NCBI GenBank assembly: GCA_964602715.1
Contig: CAZRSB010000005.1
Location: 1 to 64,000, forward strand
Reading direction: 5' to 3'
Length of the DNA stretch: 64,000 bases
Source: Natronoplasma sp964602715
GTDB lineage: Archaea > Thermoplasmatota > Thermoplasmata > Halarchaeoplasmatales > Halarchaeoplasmataceae
In this document: positions 33,720 to 42,984 of the stretch, piece after piece
How the letters are laid out: every line of letters starts with the position of its first letter
Numbering within the stretch: the first letter of the stretch is position 1
Translations under genes and position numbers: made by a program
Notes under the pieces: generated by a model
Told to the model about the DNA's origin: nothing
Databases searched by the model: none
Seen by the model: the letters and a program-made list of their open reading frames with translations, nothing else

Positions 33720-35474
33720 TCACCAAAAGGTCGAGAAAATCAATAGAGTGAGGATCAATTGAAAACTAAAACTGATTATGATAGCATATGGTAAAGTTTT
33801 CAACATAGTCTCTGCTATAGCATTCATCCTTTCTGTATTTATTGTACCCATCAGCTCTATATCTTTGATAGTATCAGTTTCAGCAGCTACTTCAACTGGT
33901 TCAAGATCTTTTTTAGCCTCTTCGATGAGTTTCCTCAGATCTTTAACTAATTTATGATCAGATACATCCTCACCCAGCGGGTAATGACTGCGAAACAAAG
34001 TATTTACCTCATGGGTATCAGAGGTGTGAACTTCAGCTACATCAACTAAATCATCTATACCTTCAATTATCTTTCCTCTGAAGCCGGGAGCCATATTATT
34101 TCCATCGATTAGTATCTGACAGTTTAACTGATCTTCAACCTCTAAGAGGGCAACTTTAACACCTTCATCAGCAATACCACTATTTTTATATTCTTTTTTG
34201 GTAGAAATACCTAATCTTAGATCGTGTTTATCTAAGGTCTTGATATCTTTCAGAACTTTAAATGATTTTTTAATTATTCTTCGAGCCTTTTTACTGGGAT
34301 AGAAAACGTTACTGACTCTTCTAGTACCACAATTATGAGAATCTATCACACCTATGTTTTTGATACCGAGAGATTCGCCTTTAAGAGAAATAATCTTATC
34401 TACAGAAGCATGAATATCTTCTGCAGGTTCTGGGTAGAAAGATAAACTAGTTAGCACATTGTCTCCAAAACATTGAGCACCCACTATACCTCCTTCATTT
34501 TTTTGGATATATTTACTAGCTTTTTTGTGATATTTAAGATCATCAAAATCCTTTTTTATAGAATTAACCAATATTTCACAATCTTTTTCTCTCACAGGAT
34601 TGATGGAATGATTTGAAGGCGAGTGAAAAGTAAACACATAAGGATATTCTTTTATATTTTTAGATAATATTTCTGGTAATCGAGATCCTCCAACCCCTTT
34701 TAATGGTCCGGGATGGAAACCAGGGAGAACAAATAGAGCCTTATCTTGTTTATCCTTTTTCTTTCTAAATGAAAAAAATTTGTATTCTATGTCACCTTCG
34801 ATTGAATTATTACTAAAGAACTCCTCTAATTCTTTTCTACCCTCTAGGTCCCCATTAACCGATTTTATGATCATATTGCCAACTTTCATCGTGGGAGTTC
34901 CTAAATCTTTTTCGAAAGGTCTATTGATATATTTTATCAATATAAGCACTATTATTGATCCAATAAATATCGTTATCAAATAAGCCGAGATGTTTCTAAT
35001 ATTTAAATCGTAAAATATCTGAAAAAACGGTATAGGTAACAAAGATTGAAGGATACTTGGCATATATGATTTTTTAGGATCATGTTGAAAATTCCCAGTA
35101 TTGCTTAAAAATCTGAAGGAAATAGGAAATGCTATCGCCAACATGATCGCCTGATCTATCGGTATGTTCAATATCACTACTAACATAAAAGTGATAACCG
35201 TTGAGGTCAGAGAAATCAATGCTATTATTCCGGACTGTCTGTAATTCATACCGCAATTAAATAATTTGAAAAAGGGTAAAATGAAAACAGAAAGAATCGT
35301 TGGAATTAGAAATACGCTAACAGCGGCGATAATTGATCCAACTTCAATAGTTGGGAAAAAAAATACAGATATTAGGGTAAGTGTTACCATACCTATAATT
35401 TGAACTGATAACTTGGGTAATCTAAAAAACAATGATCGAACTTCTCTTTCTGATAACATTAATTTGTTTTCCAT
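33720..35474 (-). CDS. DUF2070 membrane protein
   Basis: The 584-residue protein has five or six N-terminal membrane helices (about residues 20-185), a long soluble domain with conserved FVLPGFHPGPLKGVGGSRLP, FHSPSNHSINPV, DSHNCG and VEVHTSDTHEVNT-type blocks, and a final helix (YAIIISFSFQLILTLLIF). This is the archaeal DUF2070 family, of unknown function; the His/Asp-rich blocks suggest a metal-dependent hydrolase. It is cotranscribed behind the ether-lipid genes (2 bp gap), which points to a membrane lipid or envelope role. Confidence 0.85.
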   Translation of the reverse strand: MENKLMLSEREVRSLFFRLPKLSVQIIGMVTLTLISVFFFPTIEVGSIIAAVSVFLIPTILSVFILPFFKLFNCGMNYRQSGIIALISLTSTVITFMLVVILNIPIDQAIMLAIAFPISFRFLSNTGNFQHDPKKSYMPSILQSLLPIPFFQIFYDLNIRNISAYLITIFIGSIIVLILIKYINRPFEKDLGTPTMKVGNMIIKSVNGDLEGRKELEEFFSNNSIEGDIEYKFFSFRKKKDKQDKALFVLPGFHPGPLKGVGGSRLPEILSKNIKEYPYVFTFHSPSNHSINPVREKDCEILVNSIKKDFDDLKYHKKASKYIQKNEGGIVGAQCFGDNVLTSLSFYPEPAEDIHASVDKIISLKGESLGIKNIGVIDSHNCGTRRVSNVFYPSKKARRIIKKSFKVLKDIKTLDKHDLRLGISTKKEYKNSGIADEGVKVALLEVEDQLNCQILIDGNNMAPGFRGKIIEGIDDLVDVAEVHTSDTHEVNTLFRSHYPLGEDVSDHKLVKDLRKLIEEAKKDLEPVEVAAETDTIKDIELMGTINTERMNAIAETMLKTLPYAIIISFSFQLILTLLIFSTFW

Positions 35475-35476
35475 AT

Positions 35477-36217
35477 CTAATCTTCTTTTATAGCTTCAAT
35501 AAGATCTTTAATCCTACTGCTCAAGTTAGAGGACTCTTCTAATACGGTCCCAGTAACTATGATATCGGCTCCGGCTTCTACTCTAGCACGCGCTTGCTCT
35601 GCATACCGAATACCTCCTCCAACTACTAAAGGTATGTCTAGATTTTCTTTACAGGTCTTGATCATTTCTAGCGGGACTGGATCGGAGGCTCCCGAGCCCG
35701 CTTCTAAATAAAATAGCTCCATTCCAAGATATTGTGCAGCCAGCCCAAAATTCAATGCAACTTCTGGCTCATCTCTTGGAATAAGATCAGCTTGACCAAC
35801 TTCACCTACAGTCATTCCTGGTTCTACTACTACATATCCCATCGGAATTGGCTCGATACCCATTTTTTTTATAAAAGGGGCACCAGCTACTTGTTCTCCA
35901 ATCACTCTATTTAAATCTCTTGAGTTCAACATACTCATGAAATAGATAGCATCTACATGAGGTGAGATGGCACCAGCTTCCGTTGGAAAATGAATTACTG
36001 GTAATTTTATTTTCTTTTTAATTGCCTTTACAGTTTTTGATAAATTTTCTTGAGTTATTCCGGTAGAACCTCCGACCATTATAGCGTCTGTTCCTGTATT
36101 TTCAAGAGCCTTTGCTATTTTCGCAGCGGTTTTAGGGCTCTGCTCATCGGGATCTATTAGACCCATGTGTAATGTTTCAGTATCCATCATATTTAGTAAA
36201 CTTTCTAATACCTTCAT
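35477..36217 (-). CDS. Geranylgeranylglyceryl phosphate synthase
   Basis: GGGPS makes the first ether bond of archaeal lipids, joining geranylgeranyl diphosphate to sn-glycerol-1-phosphate. The 246-residue TIM barrel shows HMGLIDPDEQ, IMVGGSTGIT, FYLEAGSGASDPVP and LVVGGGIRYAEQARA, ending with GADIIVTGT. It overlaps the UbiA-family gene by 4 bp, so both ether-bond enzymes are translated together. Confidence 0.94.
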   Translation of the reverse strand: MKVLESLLNMMDTETLHMGLIDPDEQSPKTAAKIAKALENTGTDAIMVGGSTGITQENLSKTVKAIKKKIKLPVIHFPTEAGAISPHVDAIYFMSMLNSRDLNRVIGEQVAGAPFIKKMGIEPIPMGYVVVEPGMTVGEVGQADLIPRDEPEVALNFGLAAQYLGMELFYLEAGSGASDPVPLEMIKTCKENLDIPLVVGGGIRYAEQARARVEAGADIIVTGTVLEESSNLSSRIKDLIEAIKED

Positions 36218-37035
36218 GTTAAACCTCCAATTAGGAAAGCAATGAGCGCTACAACCATCGCCACCTTTATGAATTTTTGTGATTTAGCTGGTGATTTAAG
36301 TAATAAAAGGGAGTATATAAATATTCCATTTGCTAAGAGGACTACGATCAAATAATAAATAGAGAAAAGTCCTAAAATGAAAGGAATTGGCGAAAAAATC
36401 ACACCTAAGACAATAAATGAAACTGCGGTATATTCTGCTTTTTTTGGTCCTACTATCATAGGAAAAGTTTTTCTGTCTAGGTCTCCTTCTAGATCCTGTA
36501 TGTCTTTGATTATTTCTCTTCCTCCAGTAGCGAAAAAAGCTAGCAATCCAAGTAAGGCTGGAAGTTCTAATTCACCATAAATCGAACCACCAAATAAAAA
36601 GACCATGCCTGTCAAGAGAGATATGATAAGATTCCCTACTAATCCCTGTTTTTTGAATTTGACTTCATACATGATCATTAATATTACAGCCAAGATAACG
36701 ATAATTTGAGGTAGCCATGGGTCTAATAAAAAAGACAAAATCAACCCTATTGCGAATAGAATTCCAGAAAAAACAATGGTTTTCTCAGGAGTTATATCTC
36801 CTGAAGGTATCGGTCTCTCAGGATGATTTATTTCATCAGTTTCCCTGTCCATATAATCATTAAGGCTGTTTCCTGCTGCAGTATAAAAGAAAACTATGCT
36901 CATGCCGAGCACTGTGATATAAAGAATATCCTGCTCTAGAAATCCTAGTCCAAACAGAGTTATCATTACAATAGGGATGCTGAAAGAAGATATCAAACAA
37001 TTTACTGGTCTAATCAGTTTTAATAAGGGTCTCAT
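36214..37035 (-). CDS. Digeranylgeranylglyceryl phosphate synthase (UbiA family)
   Basis: It adds the second geranylgeranyl chain to GGGP in the membrane. The 273-residue protein has eight or nine predicted helices and both Asp-rich motifs: NSLNDYMDRETDEINHPERP (about residues 57-76) and REIIKDIQDLEGDLDRKTFP. Coupling to the GGGPS gene separates it from other UbiA enzymes such as heme O or menaquinone prenyltransferases. Confidence 0.92.
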   Translation of the reverse strand: MRPLLKLIRPVNCLISSFSIPIVMITLFGLGFLEQDILYITVLGMSIVFFYTAAGNSLNDYMDRETDEINHPERPIPSGDITPEKTIVFSGILFAIGLILSFLLDPWLPQIIVILAVILMIMYEVKFKKQGLVGNLIISLLTGMVFLFGGSIYGELELPALLGLLAFFATGGREIIKDIQDLEGDLDRKTFPMIVGPKKAEYTAVSFIVLGVIFSPIPFILGLFSIYYLIVVLLANGIFIYSLLLLKSPAKSQKFIKVAMVVALIAFLIGGLT

Positions 37036-37146
37036 TTATGACTCAATTTATGAAAGTCAGAGTTACTTTTATATCTTTGGTGAATCTGAAACTCTAAATC
37101 AACAGTAAGACTTTAATACATGATATAATTTTGGTTATTGCGAATT

Positions 37147-37218
<72 letters not shown>

Positions 37219-37426
37219 GCTCTTCTTTTTAAATATAGAGTTCAGTTCCCTATCGAATTTTCCGGTACTATACGAACCGTCTCATGTAAAAAATAATTTA
37301 AACTAAATCCTCAATCAATAAAACACAATTCCATTCCAAAAAAACCAAGCCTCTCTACGAACCCCGATTCAAAAAGTTTAAACAGTAAGACAAAACCTGA
37401 TTTTATCCACCTCTAGGTGCGTGAAA

Positions 37427-38182
37427 ATGTTATTCGACGAAACAGTAGTCGAATCAATCGCTGGATCGATGCCAGTTTGGGCCGCCGTCCTAATGGTCTT
37501 CATCTCATACCTTGGAAGCATATACCTTATTCTTCCCTCAACCATAATAGTTTATTTTCGAAAAACTAGCTGGCAAACCGGTACTTGGTTGGGGGCTATA
37601 CTAGGAGGCTATGGAACATTTACCGCAATCAAACCCTTCTTTGAAATCCCTAGACCTATAGCAAAAAACGTTTCGACACCGCTTGCTGGTCTAGCCCTTC
37701 CATTGGGTTTCGAACAGTTGCACCGATTCGCTGTCGAGCTCACCACTCCAAGCTTTCCCAGTGGTCACGCCACAGCCATGACCGTATTTTTGGGCCTATT
37801 CGTTACTGACCTTGACATCGGAACCTTCCGTCGGAGATTAACCCTCGCGATAATTTGGATAGGATCGGTCGGTTTTTCTCGAGTCGCGCTCGGTACCCAT
37901 TACATCGGCGACATTCTTGGAGGTATTCTAATAGGGATTGTTTTTCTTTGGCTCGTTTTCAAACTCCGGAAAAAGATCGCAATTGAAAAATGGTGGGTTT
38001 TAGATCCAGGAGAAGGGATCCTGCTTTTAGCCATTATGCCTGCACTAGCTACCATCGTCGGAGGACGGATAATCGACGGCATCGTTTTGCTCATGGGCAT
38101 AACTATCACATTTATTGCGCATCGAAGTCTTGACATACGTAACCTCGATTTTCAAGAATTGAAAAACAAAATAGGGCGATAG
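37427..38182 (+). CDS. PAP2-family membrane phosphatase
   Basis: The 251-residue protein has several membrane helices and the three phosphatase motifs: KPFFEIPRP, PSFPSGHATAM (His) and SRVALGTHYIGDILGG (Arg, His, Asp). Substrates in this family include lipid phosphates and isoprenyl diphosphates, which would suit its position near the ether-lipid operon. I chose ATG 37427, with GGTG 7 nt upstream, over GTG 37421. Base use is visibly richer in GC than its neighbours, which may indicate transfer. Confidence 0.85.
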   Translation: MLFDETVVESIAGSMPVWAAVLMVFISYLGSIYLILPSTIIVYFRKTSWQTGTWLGAILGGYGTFTAIKPFFEIPRPIAKNVSTPLAGLALPLGFEQLHRFAVELTTPSFPSGHATAMTVFLGLFVTDLDIGTFRRRLTLAIIWIGSVGFSRVALGTHYIGDILGGILIGIVFLWLVFKLRKKIAIEKWWVLDPGEGILLLAIMPALATIVGGRIIDGIVLLMGITITFIAHRSLDIRNLDFQELKNKIGR

Positions 38183-38571
38183 ACTGATTCTCACCATGTG
38201 CTCTAGTTTCAAAATTTTTTAAAATTTTAATTATGAGCCTGTCTGAGAAGTAGTGATTTATAAAGACTGATTATATACGATGTTGTTCCTGTTTATTTCC
38301 GGTAACTTGTGTTTTGGATTACAAATGTCTTCAATTTGATTATCATCTATAGGTGATCTAGTTATTATGTGCGGGAGATGATGATCGGATGGAGTGAGAT
38401 GATCGTGATCAGTGTTATAAATCTTTTATTGAATGAGTCCATTCTCAACTGGGCGGCTCGCCTCTGCACAGCGCTCTTCTCATTATTTATTAAATCGTTA
38501 AGATATGTTCTTTTAGTCTTCTATTTGCTGGGAAAAGATGAAATGTATGCTTAACAATAGTAATTACTAAA
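38183..38571. other. Spacer with a possible element end
   Basis: No convincing gene. CTGTCTGAGAAGTAGTGATT near 38231 resembles the ends of the MITE-like element at 11531-11662. A 61-codon frame at 38369-38554 has no recognisable domain. Confidence 0.35.
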
Positions 38572-39108
38572 ATGTCTTCCCTGATACCAATATATTCACT
38601 AGGACATTCAGACTACAGATCTGATACGTTTATGGACCTACTCATAAAGAAAGAAATAGAGGTTTTGATCGACATAAGAAGATATCCAAATTCTGATATA
38701 TACACTTATTTTAGTAAGGATGATCTGAAAAACGATCTGAAATTAGCTGATATAAAATACGTTTGGAAAGGGGAAGAACTAGGCGGATACAGGGAAGAAA
38801 TGATGGAAGAAGATCCTTTAAATGATGCATGGGATTATTCGGGATACAGAGCCTATGCGGGTCATGCTTTTTCTACAGAATTTCAAGACTCTTTAGAAAC
38901 CTTGCTCGATCTATCGGATAAAAAACAAATAGCGATAATGTGCGCAGAAACAAATTACAAGAAATGTTATAGGAGGATACTTTGTGATTGGTTACTAGCC
39001 AAAGAAAAAAAGGTTATCCATATTATGGAAAATAAGGAGATAGAGCATGAATTTACCGATTTCGCTATCATCCATGACGACAAAGTTGTTTATCCTAAAA
39101 AATTTTAG
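38572..39108 (+). CDS. DUF488 family protein
   Basis: The 178-residue protein begins with YSLGHSDYRSDTF, then EVLIDIRRYPNS, WKGEELGGY and AIMCAETNYKKCYRR (Cys with downstream Cys/Arg), typical DUF488 motifs. The family is widespread and functionally uncharacterised; the conserved Cys-Ala-Glu block suggests an active site. Its 3' end overlaps the convergent creatininase-family gene by 4 bp. Confidence 0.8.
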   Translation: MSSLIPIYSLGHSDYRSDTFMDLLIKKEIEVLIDIRRYPNSDIYTYFSKDDLKNDLKLADIKYVWKGEELGGYREEMMEEDPLNDAWDYSGYRAYAGHAFSTEFQDSLETLLDLSDKKQIAIMCAETNYKKCYRRILCDWLLAKEKKVIHIMENKEIEHEFTDFAIIHDDKVVYPKKF

Positions 39109-39881
39109 GACATCAATTTTTTTCTTTTTTCATCGATACGATCAGCAAGATCGGAGGATAAATTTTCCAAGATAGCTTCACCGGCTTTTTTTGAAGCCTT
39201 TCTTGGATCTCCAAGGACGCCATTATCTGTATAATGCTTAAGCCCTTCTGTAAACAAGGAAGTCTCATCTAAACTTCCTTCATAGCCCTTCTGTAATCTT
39301 TCTTCATCAACATATCCCTCATTTATAGCCAACAAAACTGAAGTTTCTGTAGCACCAGCATGAATTGCTTTTTCATCATATTCTATACCTGATTCTTTCA
39401 ATGATTCTTGCATCACTTCTGTATTTCTATCTAGATCGGAAACAAGTAAGATCTTTGCTTCATTTAATTTTTTAGATATTTTTGGAGCAATAGCATCTGT
39501 AGGGGCAAAATTCCCCCCGTGAAAAGGGGCGAGAGCGATGAAGTCAACTCCATGTTTCTCTAAGGAGAGACAATATTCTTCCAAAATTCCCATAAAAAGC
39601 TCAGATGAAAATGAAATTGTGCCTGGAAAATCCATATGATGGTTTGAAACACCTGGTCTGATGGTAGGAGCGACCAAAACATATTCAAGCTTTTGAGCTA
39701 TCCTTTTACCTAACTCATCAGAGATTATTGTATCGGTATTAAGAGGCATGTGAGGACCGTGCTGTTCAAAAGATCCCATCATTATCAGAGCTGTATCTTT
39801 CCCTTTTTCTATGGCCTCTTCTACTTCCTTCCAACTCATCATTTTCATCTCAAGTCCACTCTTACGATTCATGATACCCAT
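39105..39881 (-). CDS. Creatininase-family amidohydrolase
   Basis: The 258-residue metal-dependent hydrolase has GSFEQHGPHMPLNTDT (Glu, His, Asp ligands), APFHGGNFAP and AIHAGATETSVLL. Members include creatininase, the archaeal formamide hydrolase ArfB of the flavin/F420 route, and MftE-like peptidases; the sequence does not let me choose. Internal methionines (residues 4, 12 and 14) are alternative starts, and MSWKEVEEAI may be the natural N-terminus. Confidence 0.8.
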   Translation of the reverse strand: MGIMNRKSGLEMKMMSWKEVEEAIEKGKDTALIMMGSFEQHGPHMPLNTDTIISDELGKRIAQKLEYVLVAPTIRPGVSNHHMDFPGTISFSSELFMGILEEYCLSLEKHGVDFIALAPFHGGNFAPTDAIAPKISKKLNEAKILLVSDLDRNTEVMQESLKESGIEYDEKAIHAGATETSVLLAINEGYVDEERLQKGYEGSLDETSLFTEGLKHYTDNGVLGDPRKASKKAGEAILENLSSDLADRIDEKRKKLMS

Positions 39882-39903
39882 ATAAGATAAGCAATGAAAA
39901 AGT

Positions 39904-40329
39904 CTATTGAATATCCTCTTTGCTTACATTTTCTTCTTTTTTCTTCAGATGTTCCCGAAATTTGAGATCTTCATATCGAAGATGCTCCATAAACCAATCA
40001 ATAATATATTTGTTTATTTTTTCGGCCATATCATCCTTATAGCCCTCTTTCTTTACTCTTTTTATCATGTTATCTGTAAAAAGTTTGAACTGTTCATGTT
40101 CATCCTTTTGGTATTCTAACAGTGGGAAATTATATTTTGACATATGCTTTTCTTCAGTTTTGAAGTGGTTTTCACTGTAAGAACTGATAAAATCCATTGT
40201 TTCTTCTAAATATTCTTCATCAATCGTCTCTTCCTCTGAAAGAATTTTGGATAGTTCATTCATCTTTTCAATAAGTTTTTTATGCTGCTCATCTATCTCA
40301 TCGATACCTACTTGAGTTTTGAACTCCAA
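39904..40329 (-). CDS. Hemerythrin-like oxygen-binding protein
   Basis: The 141-residue four-helix protein carries the diiron ligands of bacteriohemerythrin: GIDEIDEQHKKL, HFKTEEKHMSKY, EHEQF and WFMEHLRYEDLKF. It should bind oxygen reversibly; in microbes such proteins store or sense oxygen. It stands alone upstream of the creatininase-family gene on the same strand. Confidence 0.88.
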   Translation of the reverse strand: MEFKTQVGIDEIDEQHKKLIEKMNELSKILSEEETIDEEYLEETMDFISSYSENHFKTEEKHMSKYNFPLLEYQKDEHEQFKLFTDNMIKRVKKEGYKDDMAEKINKYIIDWFMEHLRYEDLKFREHLKKKEENVSKEDIQ

Positions 40330-40424
40330 CTATAAGGCGAATCAACTATAGGCATTTTTTAACCTCTCTCAACATGATTTAGAAAGAAATACATAAATAT
40401 TCCTAATAAATATGAATTTTTGAA

Positions 40425-41594
40425 TCACTCTAGATCGATGATACTTAGTGGAACTAACATTTCGTCTTCAGACAAGCCACCGTGATTTCCTATCATCACA
40501 TGTTCGTCTTCATATTCTAGAGCATCATTGAATATGTAGTTCTCATCCATTATCAGGACATAATCTCCTATCCTCTCTAAAAATTTTGGCTCTGGATCAT
40601 GTATTCCAAAATAACCTTTTTTGACAAGATCTTTGCTTTCTTTAAGGTCACTAACATCACTGAAATGATCTTCCCAATAATTCACAAAATTATCAGTTTT
40701 AGACGGACGAACATAGCAGAATATAGTTCTATTATCTCCACAAAAAGGAACTGTTAAACACTTTTTAAATTCAGGATGATTTTCTAATTGAAAAGCCTTC
40801 CTTTCAGAACTGTTGACAAAACCATGGTCTGAGGTGATCAAAATAGAAGTATCGGTATCTTTGATTTGTTCTATGAATTCGCCCAATTTAATACAAATTT
40901 TGAGAAATTCATTTGAGGCTGAGGTGCTATTAGTTCCATCGTCATGAGATACTCTATCAAATGCATTCCAGTAAGCTTTAATATATTTCTTTTCATCATT
41001 GATCCCTATTATTTTCACTATTTTTTGAAAACAATCCTCTAGAGTCCTATACCCTATTTTTTTATAAGCAGGAGTAAAATGGGAATTGAACTCCGAATCT
41101 TTTAATTTTTGAAGAGTTACGTTGTAAAACTGCCTATCTGTTTCTCTACTTTCTAAAAGTGATCTAGAAGGTAATACTGAAGAGATATTGATATCGAACT
41201 TTTCAAATGATATATCTGCGAATCTACCTTTAAATGGGAGTATAGTAGTTACCATACCAAATTCTTTCAACCAAGTATACCAACCTGTAACTGTGTGTTG
41301 TTGAGGAGGGTAACCAGTATAAAATGTGGGAATAGCAGAGGCTGTTGAAGAAGGGAAAACAGTTTTGAGTTTAGAAAGAAGGTTTTCATAGATAACATTA
41401 TCTTTCCCTTTTTCTTTAAGGTATTTGTAACCAATCCCATCTAATATGAGAAGTATTATATTTTTTGATGATTTTAAGTTATTATGATCGATATGTGAAA
41501 GAGAAGGGTAAGAGGGTTCTAAATCAAAGGTTTTAACCAACGAACTCATCAAGTTAACAATGCTATTTTTTTTATATGTTGGTTTTATCTTCAT
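40425..41594 (-). CDS. Alkaline-phosphatase superfamily phosphodiesterase
   Basis: The 389-residue protein has the type I phosphodiesterase/nucleotide pyrophosphatase pattern: LLILDGIGYKYL (metal Asp), FPSSTASAIPTFYTGYPP (nucleophile Ser/Thr), the VSHDDGTNS block and ITSDHGFVNS with Asp-His, then NHGGLSEDEMLVP (metal His). The substrate is unknown. It overlaps the epimerase gene by 4 bp and is translated after it. Confidence 0.85.
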   Translation of the reverse strand: MKIKPTYKKNSIVNLMSSLVKTFDLEPSYPSLSHIDHNNLKSSKNIILLILDGIGYKYLKEKGKDNVIYENLLSKLKTVFPSSTASAIPTFYTGYPPQQHTVTGWYTWLKEFGMVTTILPFKGRFADISFEKFDINISSVLPSRSLLESRETDRQFYNVTLQKLKDSEFNSHFTPAYKKIGYRTLEDCFQKIVKIIGINDEKKYIKAYWNAFDRVSHDDGTNSTSASNEFLKICIKLGEFIEQIKDTDTSILITSDHGFVNSSERKAFQLENHPEFKKCLTVPFCGDNRTIFCYVRPSKTDNFVNYWEDHFSDVSDLKESKDLVKKGYFGIHDPEPKFLERIGDYVLIMDENYIFNDALEYEDEHVMIGNHGGLSEDEMLVPLSIIDLE

Positions 41595-42682
41595 GATTTT
41601 TGCACAGTTTCAAGATATTTATTCAATTCTTTTTCAACCACTTCAACACCTAGTCCAGGAGTTTTTTTAGTCGTTAGCTCCCCGTCAATAAATTTTAGAC
41701 CTTTAGATAGTTCACCTGGAATCAAAAAATGCCCGTCCAAATCAGCATATTTTACATTATCGCTTGTATTGTACAGGTGAACTGCAGCGCCTAATGAAGA
41801 TTCCATCTCCAACATGCACCCGACCATCGCATCAACTCCATAATCCTCGATGACTTCTATTATTTTTCTTCCACCAGTGATACCCCCACATTTCATCAAT
41901 TTTATATTCACCATGTCTGCAATTTCTTCAGAACATATCTTTTCTGCGTTTTCATGGTCTTTCATAGCTTCATCTGCAACGATCGGAAGTTCAGTGGATT
42001 CAGTCACTTCTTTCAGACCTTCTAAATCTTTTTCGGCTACCGGTTGTTCTACAAATTCGATATCGTATTTTCTAATCTTCTCACAAAAGGTTTTTGACTC
42101 ATCTACAGAATAACCCTGATTTGCATCCACCCAAATCTTTATGTCTTCTCCTACAGTTTTTCTCACAGCTCCTATTCTTTCTATATCCTTCTCCATTTCT
42201 AGTCCTACTTTTATTTTTAGCGCTTTAAAACCTTGATCGATGTAGTCTTCTGCGTGATCGATCGTTTCTTTTTTATCCATGATACCGATAGTTCTGTCAG
42301 TTATTACTCCACTTTCCTTACCATCATATAATTGAAAGACACTATTTCCTGTTAACTTTCCTTTCAGATCATGTAAAGCTATATCTAATCCTGCTAAAGC
42401 AGAAGGGTCCTTCGGATTTGTTTTTTTGAAATCCTTCCAAATGTTTTTGATATCAATGTCCTTTCCTATCAATTTATCCTTATAATTCAGCAAACAATCC
42501 ATCATAGATCCATTTGTTTCATCTGTAACTCCATTAGCAGCGCCGTTTCCCCAACCTATTTTTCCGTCACATTCAACTTTGACAACTACATTTTCAGTTT
42601 TAAGTGAAGTTCCAGTTGCTATCTTAAAGGGTTCTGTGTTTTCTATTTCCAAGGGAAATAATTCAATATTTTCAATTTTCAT
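41591..42682 (-). CDS. Enolase-superfamily epimerase (dipeptide epimerase type)
   Basis: The 363-residue protein has the muconate-lactonising subgroup layout: capping domain to about residue 125, KALKIKVG with the catalytic Lys pair, IWVDANQGYS, EFVEQPVAEKDLEGL, LPIVADEAM and the second Lys in VNIKLMKCGG. These match L-Ala-D/L-Glu and related dipeptide epimerases; specificity is unproven. In an archaeon without murein it may salvage bacterial peptides. It is paired with the downstream phosphodiesterase gene. Confidence 0.85.
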   Translation of the reverse strand: MKIENIELFPLEIENTEPFKIATGTSLKTENVVVKVECDGKIGWGNGAANGVTDETNGSMMDCLLNYKDKLIGKDIDIKNIWKDFKKTNPKDPSALAGLDIALHDLKGKLTGNSVFQLYDGKESGVITDRTIGIMDKKETIDHAEDYIDQGFKALKIKVGLEMEKDIERIGAVRKTVGEDIKIWVDANQGYSVDESKTFCEKIRKYDIEFVEQPVAEKDLEGLKEVTESTELPIVADEAMKDHENAEKICSEEIADMVNIKLMKCGGITGGRKIIEVIEDYGVDAMVGCMLEMESSLGAAVHLYNTSDNVKYADLDGHFLIPGELSKGLKFIDGELTTKKTPGLGVEVVEKELNKYLETVQKS

Positions 42683-42984
42683 ATAACTCCGCCTCTTTTA
42701 GAAGAATTAAAAATACAGTAATTAAACTTTTGTTTTGAAGTTAGGATCAAAACATCGTTTCATGTTTCAGATTAGTAGAAAACCTCGATTATCCAGTACA
42801 TCACTACCATGAGCATAAATAATCACTCTATTGTAATGTAAGCATAGACATAAGTATTTTTTACAGATTTTCTAGTAACCCAGCTAGACTCAAAAAAATC
42901 CCTATACATGGAGAGATAATTGACTTTATAGTTTATCATGTTTCAAAAATCTTATAATGTTTGAAATACTTTATAGGAGCAGAG

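Noticed and set aside
38369..38554. 61-codon hydrophobic frame after the PAP2 gene
   Set aside because: No ribosome site, no recognisable domain, and it lies beside a mobile-element end; judged chance.
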